Source: Streptomyces zagrosensis (GTDB taxonomy: Bacteria > Actinomycetota > Actinomycetes > Streptomycetales > Streptomycetaceae). Taken from it: 64,000 nt of DNA. Position 1 is the stretch's first letter, and each line of letters begins with the position of its first letter. The stretch is taken from NCBI RefSeq assembly GCF_014203645.1, contig NZ_JACHJL010000007.1:1-64000 (forward strand), read 5' to 3'. The position numbers and the translations under genes are program-made. Shown here piece by piece: positions 26,581 to 33,562 of this stretch. The notes under the pieces were generated by a model. The model worked only from the letters and a program-made list of their open reading frames with translations. It was not told the origin of the DNA and did not search any database.

Positions 26581-28005
26581 ATGAGCGAAACGCACGTCCC
26601 TGCTCGTCGGGTGGTCGTCATCGGCGGCGGGATCTCCGGCCTCGCCGCCGCTCACCGGCTCGTTGATGGCGGCGCACAGGTCACCCTCCTGGAGGCGTCG
26701 GGGCGACTCGGAGGCAAGCTGTACGCGGGGCAGATCGCGGGCGTTGCGGTGGACCTGGGCGCCGAGTCCATGCTGGCCCGCCGCCCCGAAGCGGTGAATC
26801 TCGCCCGCGCCGTGGGGCTCGCGGACCGGTTGTGCCTCCCGGCCGCCTCGGCCGCCGGTCTGTACACCCGGGGCGCGCTGCGGCCCATGCCCACCGGCCA
26901 TGTGATGGGCGTTCCGGGTGATGTGGCACCGCTGGCCGCCTGTGGAGTGCTCTCCGATGCGGGCCTGACCCGCATCGGGCGTGACGCCGAACTGCCCCGC
27001 GACGAGCTCGGCGAGGACGTCGGCATCGGCACTTACGTTGCGGCCCGCCTTGGCCGCGAGGTCGTGGACCGGTTGGTGGAGCCGCTCCTTGGCGGCGTGT
27101 ACGCGGGCGATGCGTACCAGATCTCGATGCGCGCCGCCGTGCCGCAGCTGTACGAGGCGGCGCGCGCCGAGCGGTCGTTGACCGAGGGCGTACGCGCCAT
27201 CCAGCGCCGGGCTGCGGCTGGGCCCGCCGCGGGCGGCCCGGTCTTCATGGGCATCGACGGCGGCGTCGGAGGGCTGCCGCTGGCCGTCGCCGACGCGGTA
27301 CGAGCCGGCGGCGGGGACATTCGCACGCATGCGCCCGTGCGCCGGCTCGCGCGTACCGGATCGGGCTGGAGCGTGGTCACCGAGGACGGGACCGCGCTCA
27401 CGGCGGACGCGGTGGTGGTTGCGCTGCCCGCGCCCGCCGCGGCCAGCCTGCTCGCCGCCGATGCACCGGGTGCCGCCGCCGAACTCGGCACCGTCGAATA
27501 CGCGTCGATGGCCCTGGTGACCATGGCCTTCCGGCGCGCCGAGGTGGCCGGGCTCCCGAACAGTCGGGGATTTCTGGTGCCCTCCGTGGACGGGCTCACG
27601 ATCAAGGCAGCCACGTTCTCCAGCCACAAGTGGGGCTGGGTCGCGCAGGGGGACCCGGAACTGTTCGTGCTGCGCACCTCTGTTGGCAGGTACGGCGACG
27701 AGGCCGATCTGGAACGCGACGATCCGGAGCTGGTCGCACGGTCACTGGCCGACCTGCACACCACCGTTGGGCTCACCGCGCGCCCCGTGGCCACCCGCGT
27801 CGAGCGCTGGGACGGCGGGCTGCCGCAGTACCCGGTCGGTCACCTCGACCGCGTCGCCCGAGTACGCGAACAGGTCGCGGGGCTGCCGGGGCTGCGGGTG
27901 TGTGGCGCGGTGTACGACGGTGTGGGCATCCCGGCGTGCGTGGCCACCGCGCACACCGCGGCCGATGAACTGCTGGGGCTGCTGGCGACCGTGCCCGCCG
28001 CCTGA
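26581..28005 (+). CDS. hemY: Coproporphyrinogen III oxidase (protoporphyrinogen oxidase family, HemY/CgoX)
   Basis: 474 residues. The N-terminal FAD motif VVVIGGGISGLAAAHRL and LLEASGRLGGKLYAGQIAG belong to the monoamine-oxidase-like flavoenzyme fold. AESMLARRPEAVNLARAVGL and LVEPLLGGVYAGDAYQISMRAA are typical of bacterial HemY. In actinobacteria this enzyme oxidises coproporphyrinogen III to coproporphyrin III rather than acting on protoporphyrinogen. ATG at 26581. The next gene, 79 bp on, is hemQ, the last enzyme of the same route, so the two are likely co-transcribed. Confidence 0.93.
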   Translation: MSETHVPARRVVVIGGGISGLAAAHRLVDGGAQVTLLEASGRLGGKLYAGQIAGVAVDLGAESMLARRPEAVNLARAVGLADRLCLPAASAAGLYTRGALRPMPTGHVMGVPGDVAPLAACGVLSDAGLTRIGRDAELPRDELGEDVGIGTYVAARLGREVVDRLVEPLLGGVYAGDAYQISMRAAVPQLYEAARAERSLTEGVRAIQRRAAAGPAAGGPVFMGIDGGVGGLPLAVADAVRAGGGDIRTHAPVRRLARTGSGWSVVTEDGTALTADAVVVALPAPAAASLLAADAPGAAAELGTVEYASMALVTMAFRRAEVAGLPNSRGFLVPSVDGLTIKAATFSSHKWGWVAQGDPELFVLRTSVGRYGDEADLERDDPELVARSLADLHTTVGLTARPVATRVERWDGGLPQYPVGHLDRVARVREQVAGLPGLRVCGAVYDGVGIPACVATAHTAADELLGLLATVPAA

Positions 28006-28084
28006 AGACTTCCGGCACCCTGATGCGCTGCGGGCACCGGGCCCTGCCGCGGGGCACTGCCGGGCGAAAGTGAGAAGAGGAACC

Positions 28085-28801
28085 ATGACTGCTGCTCCAG
28101 ACAAGACCTCGAACGCGGGTAAGAAGGCGAAGGACCTCAACGAGGTGATCCGCTACACGCTGTGGTCGGTGTTCAAGCTGCGCGATGTGTTGCCCGATGA
28201 CCGCAGCGGCTACGCGGACGAGGTGGAGGAGCTGTACGCGCAACTCGCCGCCAAGGACGTCACCGTGCGCGGCACGTACGACGTGTCGGGACTGCGGGCC
28301 GACGCGGACCTCATGATCTGGTGGCACGCGGAGACCGCGGAGGCGCTGCAAGACGCGTACAACCGGTTCCGCCGCACCACGCTTGGTCGGGCCCTGGAGC
28401 CGGTCTGGTCGAACATGGCACTGCACCGCCCCGCGGAGTTCAACAAGTCACACATCCCCGCGTTCCTCGCCGACGAGGAGCCTCGTCAGTGGGTCAGCGT
28501 CTACCCCTTCGTACGTTCCTACGACTGGTACCTGCTGCCCGACGAGGACCGCCGCCGGATGCTCGCCGACCACGGCAAGATGGCGCGCGGCTTCCCCGAC
28601 GTACGGGCCAACACGGTCCCCGCGTTCTCGCTGGGTGACTACGAGTGGATGCTGGCCTTCGAGGCGGACGAGCTGTACCGCATCGTGGACCTGATGCGCC
28701 ATCTGCGGGCCTCCGAGGCCCGGATGCACGTCCGCGAGGAGGTGCCGTTTTACACCGGCCGCCGCAAGCCGATCGCGGAGCTGGTGGCGGAGCTGGCGTA
28801 A
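28085..28801 (+). CDS. hemQ: Coproheme decarboxylase (HemQ/ChdC, chlorite-dismutase-like)
   Basis: 238 residues. Conserved blocks include NEVIRYTLWSVFKLRD, LMIWWHAETAEALQDAYNRF, SVYPFVRSYDWYLLPDEDRRRMLADHGKMARGF (outline) and NTVPAFSLGDYEWMLAFE. The His in ADHGKMARGF is the likely axial haem ligand. The enzyme oxidatively decarboxylates coproheme III to haem b. The ATG follows AGAAGAGG by four bases. It directly follows hemY; with hemE this gives three steps of the coproporphyrin pathway in the region. Ferrochelatase is not in the window. Confidence 0.94.
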   Translation: MTAAPDKTSNAGKKAKDLNEVIRYTLWSVFKLRDVLPDDRSGYADEVEELYAQLAAKDVTVRGTYDVSGLRADADLMIWWHAETAEALQDAYNRFRRTTLGRALEPVWSNMALHRPAEFNKSHIPAFLADEEPRQWVSVYPFVRSYDWYLLPDEDRRRMLADHGKMARGFPDVRANTVPAFSLGDYEWMLAFEADELYRIVDLMRHLRASEARMHVREEVPFYTGRRKPIAELVAELA

Positions 28802-28869
28802 GGCCCGCGCGCCGGTGCGGGTGGTTGGGGGCGGCCTGGTGCTGGCGCGTGAGCGGGTCGCCCCGGGGC

Positions 28870-28945
28870 CGGTGGGTCGGCGTGGTCGGCTGTTGGCGTG
28901 GGCAGCGGGCTGGCATGGGCAAGAGGCTGGCGTAGGCAGGGGCGG
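28870..28945. repeat. GCTGGCRTGGGCA-like repeats between hemQ and the convergent gene
   Basis: Three imperfect copies of about 18 bp (GTTGGCGTGGGCAGCGG, GCTGGCATGGGCAAGAG, GCTGGCGTAGGCAGGGG) lie at roughly 28892-28945. Confidence 0.6.
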
Positions 28946-28946
28946 A

Positions 28947-30023
28947 TCAGAACCGCTCGCGGCGCCGGCCGCCCCGCAGCGCGGCCCGAAGCCCGGGGTC
29001 GGACAGCCCGGCTGCCCCGTGGACGGCCAAGATGGTGAGCGCGGCCCTGGCCAAGCGCTCGTCCGGGGCGTTCGGGTCGGCTGGGTCGTTCGGCTTGCTT
29101 GGCTTGCTGTGCTCGTTGGGGCCGTTGGGGCCGTTGGGGCCGTTGGGGTTGCTCGGGTTGGTTGGCGCCGGGGCGCCGTCGTCCGAAGTGCCGGGTGTGG
29201 CCCCGGCGTTCGACCCGGCGCTCCCCGGCGCCGCGTCGTTCCCGCCGTCGCGCTCGGTGGGCGCGACGGCGTCGGAGCCGCCGGGCTGGCCCCCGGGGCG
29301 TTCGCCCGGGGCGCCAGCGGCGCGTGGCCCAGGCTCCGTACCGGGCAGCCGGTCATCGCGCGGCGGTACGGAAATCTCGCCCAGCCGCTGCTGGCCGGCG
29401 GGGGAGGCCCAGCGCGTGTACGGGTGGACCTCGACGCGCGCTATCGCCAAACAGCCGGTGGTCAGCACCAGCGGCAGGGCGAACCACGCCGCGACCGGTC
29501 CGGACCCTGTCTCCGGTGGCACCATCACCAGCGCGGCGACCGCCGACACCAGCACCAGTGCGCACGCACCGCGCACCTGGGAGATGGCCGTGGCAACGCC
29601 CAGCCTGGCCGCGTCGGGCACCGCGAGGCCGGCGGCGACCAGGCGGTCGGCGAGTGCCCGTACGGCATCGGCGGCGGCCACCGCCGAGCGCACCGGTGGG
29701 ATCGGTGCCTGCCCGGCGGAGCCGATGGCCTGGAGCAGCGAGCGCTCCATCTCGTCCCGGCCGACCGGATCGACCACCGTCACCCAGCCGGTGTGGGCGA
29801 GCAGCAGCCGCCGTTCGCGGTGCATGGAGACGAGGGCGAGTTCGCTGACCCGGTAGGGGCCGCCGGAGAGGAACGCCGTTTCGTACAGCGTGAGAGTGCG
29901 GCGAAGGCCCCCCGGCGGCGGGGCGTCGGGGCCTTGCGCGGCGGCAACGGCCGCTTGACACAGCCGGGCACAGGTGAAAAAGGCCACGCCCCAGGCGATC
30001 ACAAGAAACAGGACCCACAGCAT
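28947..30023 (-). CDS. TIGR04222-type membrane protein with Asn/Pro/Gly-rich tail
   Basis: 358 residues. An N-terminal membrane helix (LWVLFLVIAWGVAFFT) is followed by a cytoplasmic domain with LYETAFLSGGPYRVSELAL, matching the family block EAAFLAGGPGRVTDTAL in the neighbouring paralogue. A hydrophobic pair lies at about residues 150-205 and a low-complexity tail at about 225-320. The tail contains PNGPNGPNGPNE-type triplets encoded by a 9-bp DNA repeat at 29114-29151. Unlike the paralogue encoded upstream, the tail has no Cys. Function unknown; paralogous by eye. It lies 353 bp downstream of the Cys/Gly-tailed paralogue. Confidence 0.8.
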   Translation of the reverse strand: MLWVLFLVIAWGVAFFTCARLCQAAVAAAQGPDAPPPGGLRRTLTLYETAFLSGGPYRVSELALVSMHRERRLLLAHTGWVTVVDPVGRDEMERSLLQAIGSAGQAPIPPVRSAVAAADAVRALADRLVAAGLAVPDAARLGVATAISQVRGACALVLVSAVAALVMVPPETGSGPVAAWFALPLVLTTGCLAIARVEVHPYTRWASPAGQQRLGEISVPPRDDRLPGTEPGPRAAGAPGERPGGQPGGSDAVAPTERDGGNDAAPGSAGSNAGATPGTSDDGAPAPTNPSNPNGPNGPNGPNEHSKPSKPNDPADPNAPDERLARAALTILAVHGAAGLSDPGLRAALRGGRRRERF

Positions 30024-30376
30024 GGCCGATTCTTACTCACCGGATTCGCGCTTCGCCATGGTTTGTTCACGATACGGACCTGGGATGTGCGGAAGATGAC
30101 CTTCCGCAACCGGTGATGCACGGGTTCGAGTGGGCCTGAGCGCAACGGGGTGGGTCGGGCGGAAGGCGGGCGTGCCGGGAAGTGAGCATGCGGGATGCGC
30201 TACTGCGGCGTCCAATGGGGCGCGTAATCGTAGGGGTTGCGGGCCTGTGATTCCCAAGCCCCCGGCCCCCCAGGGCCGCTGGCCCCCAAACCCAAGGCTT
30301 CCGAGCCTCCTTGGCCCCCGCGAGCTCCCCAGGGCGGCTTGTGGCGCGCGGGCCCACGCCGTACCCCTACGCGCGA
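30024..30376. other. Intergenic region between the two TIGR04222 genes
   Basis: 353 bp with the hairpin at 30292-30314. The GGGTTCGAGT at about 30121 looks like a tRNA T-loop but has no pairing stem. No gene recognised. Confidence 0.45.
30292..30314 (-). terminator. Candidate terminator between the two TIGR04222 genes
   Basis: CCAAGG (30292-30297) and CCTTGG (30309-30314) enclose a nested 5-bp stem, AGGCT with AGCCT, around TCCG. It lies 63 bp past the stop of the upstream minus-strand gene. Confidence 0.4.
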
Positions 30377-31420
30377 CTAACCCCCACCACCGCCTCCTCC
30401 TCCACAACCCCCTCCGCCGCAGCCGCCTCCGCCGCCGCCTCCACCACAGCTGCCGCTGCCGCCTCCGCCGTCGCCCGCGCTCGTCCCGCACGACGCCGTA
30501 CCGCAGCCTCCACCGCCTCCACTGCCCCCACCGCTTCCACTGCTCCCGTCGCTGCGTACGGGCTGGCCGTGGGCGCTTCCGCACCACACCGCCTCTGCCG
30601 CCTCCGGCACCGCGACGACCCCCACCCCCACACCGCTCACGGCACGCGATGCCGTTGGTCCGGTGCGTGCCGCGTCCCACAAGTAGGTGCGCAGTGGTTC
30701 GCTCATCCCGTTCACGCCCTTGGCCACGATTCGGGACATGGCTGCGTCCACCGTGCGTTCGCGGGTGGAGCCGGTGACGCGGGTGTACGTGGCAAGGGCC
30801 TTGCGCCCCGGCCCGGTCACGCGACCGCCGACCACCTGCGTGCAGACCACGCCGATGACGACGCCGGCGACCAGTGGCGGGAGCACCTTGGTGAACAGCG
30901 TCGCGGTGGGACCTTCGACGGCCTCGATGGCGTACAGGATGAACACGAAGGCGCCGCTGCTCGCGCACACCGACGCCAGGCCGCGCGCCCACTGCTGCCA
31001 GTGGCGAATCAGGCTGGGCTGGACCATGAGGCCGCGCTCCGCGAGCCCGTCACCAATGCCCTGGACGACCGGACTACGCATCACCTCGCCGCGCAACCAG
31101 CCGAGTCCGCCGTGCGGGGAGCGGGCGGCTGCCTCGAAGATCGCGCCGTCCACCGGGTTGCGGACGGTCCGCCGCGTGATCGTCACCACGCCAGGGTCCC
31201 CGATCTGTAGTCTCCCGTCGGAATACAGGGCGTACAGAGCGGTGTCCGTGACCCGGCCGGGTCCGCCCGCCAAGAACGCGGCCTCCCACACGTCTTTCAC
31301 ATGCGCTGCGGCATTCTTGGCCCGCAGCGCACGCCGGAAACCCACCACACCGACCACCAGGAACAGCGCCGCCGCAGCGACCGCCAGATACGCCAGTGCC
31401 GCGAAGACGTTGACGATCAT
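30377..31420 (-). CDS. TIGR04222-type membrane protein with Gly-rich, six-Cys C-terminal tail
   Basis: 347 residues from ATG at 31420, which overlaps the DUF692 stop by ATGA. Membrane helix about 8-28; cytoplasmic domain with VWEAAFLAGGPGRVTDTALYALYSDGRLQIGDPG; two further helices about 150-167 and 179-198; then a linker and a tail of about 60 residues that is mostly Gly and Ser. The tail cysteines are 280, 306, 311, 325, 334 and 339, and every one is followed by Gly. TIGR04222 is an uncharacterised family whose members often end in Gly/Cys low-complexity sequence. Coupling to a DUF692 enzyme suggests the tail could be its substrate (inference). Confidence 0.85.
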   Translation of the reverse strand: MIVNVFAALAYLAVAAAALFLVVGVVGFRRALRAKNAAAHVKDVWEAAFLAGGPGRVTDTALYALYSDGRLQIGDPGVVTITRRTVRNPVDGAIFEAAARSPHGGLGWLRGEVMRSPVVQGIGDGLAERGLMVQPSLIRHWQQWARGLASVCASSGAFVFILYAIEAVEGPTATLFTKVLPPLVAGVVIGVVCTQVVGGRVTGPGRKALATYTRVTGSTRERTVDAAMSRIVAKGVNGMSEPLRTYLWDAARTGPTASRAVSGVGVGVVAVPEAAEAVWCGSAHGQPVRSDGSSGSGGGSGGGGGCGTASCGTSAGDGGGGSGSCGGGGGGGGCGGGGCGGGGGGGG

Positions 31421-33090
31421 CGTCGCCCCCAAACGAGCCGGGCGGCGCGCAGCAGTCGCGTCGCGCGGTGGTGGGGCAGCGGGGCGGGCCCCGACCGCTC
31501 TTGCCACCAGGCCGCCAACCGCCGCCGTACCGTGGCGTCGCCGGGTGCGCCGGCTGCCAGTAGTCGTTCGACGAAGGCCAGCGCGTCGCGCCGGTAGCCG
31601 CCGGTGATCGGGGAGGTACGGGCGTACGCCAAGAAGGCGGGCCGATACGCCTCGCCGAGGATCTCCACCAGCTCGGGCGCCACCTTGGCCACCACATCGG
31701 CCCGCTTGGCGGCCAGTGCCCGACTCTGCACCCGCAGCCGCCGCCGGTCGAACCCCTCCGGGGCCGGAGTGCCCGCGACCAGCGCGGACAACAGCGCGGT
31801 TTGGGCCAGTGCGAGCCGCTGCCGCAGCGGATCGCTGGAGTCCGGGTTGCCGGGCACGGGGCTCGGCACTGCGCTGCCGCTGGGGCTCGCTTGGCGGGCG
31901 GTCGCGACGGGGCCAGGAGCCGCCTCTAGCGGTGCCGTTCCCACCGCGCCCCGTGCCGGGTGCGCGGCAGCCACCGTGCCCCGTGCCCCGTGCGCGGCGG
32001 CCACCGCGAGCCGCACCAACTCGGGGCTCGGCTCGGACGACCGGGGCGCGGGAACAGCCGTGGACACAGCCGCGGGACCAGCCGTGGGCACGGCCGCGGG
32101 ACCAGTCGCGGGCACAGCCGCGGGAACAGCCGTGGGCCCAGCCGCGCCGCTGGCTTCAAAGGCGGCCGACAACTGCGGCACCCCCGGCAACGCTGGCATC
32201 CCCGGCACCCCCGACACCCCAGGCATCCCCGGCACCTTTGGCACCTGTGACCACGCCGATGGCCTCGTTGATCGCGTCATCACGGCGCGTATCGCATCGA
32301 GTTCTCTCGCCAGCTCAGCCATCGGCGGAAACGCCTCGTCGCGCTCCAGGAGGACGCCGGGCGGTGTCACGCGGTCGCACAGCTCCGCAAGGACGTCGAG
32401 CACCGGTCGGGTGACCGGATGGGCGTGGCTGTCGTGCCAGACGCCATCGCGTTCGACACCGCCCGCCACATGGACGTACGCGATGGCCTCGACCGGCAGC
32501 GCGGCCAGCACGGTGGCCGCCTCTTCGCCCCGATTGACATAGTTGGTGTGCACATTGGCGACGTCGATGAGCAATCTGACCCCGGTGCGCTCGACGAGCT
32601 CCGTCAGGAACTGGCCCTCGGTCAGCTCCTCGCCGGGCCAGGAGATCAGGGCCGCGATGTTCTCCAGGGCCAGCGGCACCGGCAGCGCGTCCTGCGCGAT
32701 CCGTACGTTGTCACACAGGACGTCCAGCGCTTCTCGGGTGCGCGGCACCGGCAGCAGATGGCCGGCCTCGATGCCAGGCGACGCGGTCAGCGGCCCCCCG
32801 CCGCGCACGAACGCGATGTGCTCGCTGACCAGGGGCGCACCCAGGGCTTCGGCACGCTCGGCGAGCGCCGTGAGCCGCCCGGGGTCCGGGCGTTCGGCGC
32901 CGCCGAGGCCGAGTGACACCCCGTGCGGCACGATCGTCGTGCCGCGCTCACGCAGCGCGCGCAGGGCGTCGGGAAGGTGGCCGGGGCAAATGTTCTCCGC
33001 CACCACCTCCACCCAGTCGATGCCCGGCAGGCTTGCGATGTCGTCCGCGATCTCCGGTCGCCAACCGATGCCGGTTCCTAGCCGTTTCAT
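31417..33090 (-). CDS. DUF692 (MNIO) enzyme fused to a C-terminal SCO6045-like/DUF2063-like domain
   Basis: 557 residues. Residues 1-270 are a DUF692 TIM barrel with candidate iron ligands His56 (VPHGVSLGLGG), His91 (SEHIAF), Glu143-Asn144, Asp176/Asn179/His181 (IDVANVHTNYVN), His207, Asp220/His222/His224 (DSHAHP) and Glu249/Asp251 (ERDEAF). MNIO enzymes such as MbnB, TglH and BufB oxidatively modify cysteines in peptides. Residues 280-415 are a Pro/Ala/Gly repeat linker. Residues 420-520 (RALAAKRADVVAKVAPEL, YRPAFLAYARTSPITGGY) form a helical domain resembling DUF2063/BufC partner proteins. The ATG at 33090 has AGGGGGA 7 nt upstream. The stop overlaps the start of the Cys-tailed TIGR04222 gene. 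Confidence 0.88.
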   Translation of the reverse strand: MKRLGTGIGWRPEIADDIASLPGIDWVEVVAENICPGHLPDALRALRERGTTIVPHGVSLGLGGAERPDPGRLTALAERAEALGAPLVSEHIAFVRGGGPLTASPGIEAGHLLPVPRTREALDVLCDNVRIAQDALPVPLALENIAALISWPGEELTEGQFLTELVERTGVRLLIDVANVHTNYVNRGEEAATVLAALPVEAIAYVHVAGGVERDGVWHDSHAHPVTRPVLDVLAELCDRVTPPGVLLERDEAFPPMAELARELDAIRAVMTRSTRPSAWSQVPKVPGMPGVSGVPGMPALPGVPQLSAAFEASGAAGPTAVPAAVPATGPAAVPTAGPAAVSTAVPAPRSSEPSPELVRLAVAAAHGARGTVAAAHPARGAVGTAPLEAAPGPVATARQASPSGSAVPSPVPGNPDSSDPLRQRLALAQTALLSALVAGTPAPEGFDRRRLRVQSRALAAKRADVVAKVAPELVEILGEAYRPAFLAYARTSPITGGYRRDALAFVERLLAAGAPGDATVRRRLAAWWQERSGPAPLPHHRATRLLRAARLVWGRR

Positions 33091-33126
33091 GGTCGTCCCC
33101 CTGGCCGTTTCATGGTCGCCCCCCGA
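33081..33126. repeat. 23-bp tandem duplication of the DUF692 translation start
   Basis: GCCGTTTCATGGTCG starts at 33081 and again at 33104, a 23-bp period. Each copy includes, on the minus strand, a G-rich ribosome-binding site, ATG and the first two codons (Lys, Arg). Because 23 is not a multiple of three the two starts are in different frames. Confidence 0.85.
33087..33113 (-). CDS. Eight-codon upstream ORF overlapping the DUF692 start
   Basis: ATG at 33113 opens MKRPGGRP and stops at TGA 33087-33089, which overlaps the DUF692 ATG (33088-33090) as ATGA. It is preceded by GGGGGGCG about 4 nt upstream. It arose from the 23-bp duplication of the start region. If translated, it would couple terminating ribosomes to DUF692 initiation. 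Whether it is translated cannot be seen from sequence. Confidence 0.4.
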   Translation of the reverse strand: MKRPGGRP

Positions 33127-33562
33127 AAAACCGCGTTCGTTCGCGTGGAGGAAGTCTTGGCCCTCAAAAGAGGGGACGAACCCCGTCCGCCTTCGGTTCA
33201 GAGCTTCATTTGAGGTTGCTGGGCGGCTGGTCTCCGCGCTGTGCAGGGACTGTTGTGCGAGCGATCGGGCAGGGGTACGTCGGCGTGCGCGGGGTGCGTT
33301 GCCGGCTGGTGAGGAGCGGTTTCCGAGCGGTCGAGATCCGTTTTCCGAGCGGCTCCGGCAGGAGATGAGTGATGATAGGCACGTATTCCCGGATGCGTAG
33401 ATTGCGCCCGTGCCGGTCCGCTAATGTCGGCACTGCTACAAACTTGTGCGGTTCTCTTGCGATTGCTGTTCACCAGGCGCCATAGGGACGAACGGTTGCG
33501 GGAGCGTGGATCGGTGCGGATGCGCCGTGTCTGGTGTGCAGCATTCGGGACGTGGGAGAGAC
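33114..33562. other. Divergent upstream region of the DUF692 operon and the PBP-like gene
   Basis: About 450 bp. Direct repeat TTTCCGAGCGG at 33320-33330 and 33342-33352, 22 bp apart (two helical turns), is a possible regulator site. A locally AT-richer stretch at 33365-33480 probably holds the promoter of the PBP-like gene. No further gene recognised. Confidence 0.4.

Noticed and set aside
25036..27627. A continuous 863-codon minus-strand frame through the thiolase and beyond
   Set aside because: Only 25036-26226 resembles a protein (thiolase). The rest is antisense to hemY and has no family motif or start signal.
28815..30116. A plus-strand 433-codon frame opposite the TIGR04222 gene
   Set aside because: No recognisable domain; the minus-strand protein has membrane segments and a family motif shared with its neighbour.
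30100..30145. GGGTTCGAGT resembling a tRNA T-loop
   Set aside because: The flanking bases cannot form a T-stem and there is no acceptor or anticodon arm at the expected distance.
33446..33562. Upstream Cys-rich extension of the PBP-like gene as a small metal-binding leader
   Set aside because: The 39 codons are open in frame but have no ribosome-binding site; GTG at 33563 has a purine-rich one and gives the normal cytoplasmic start.
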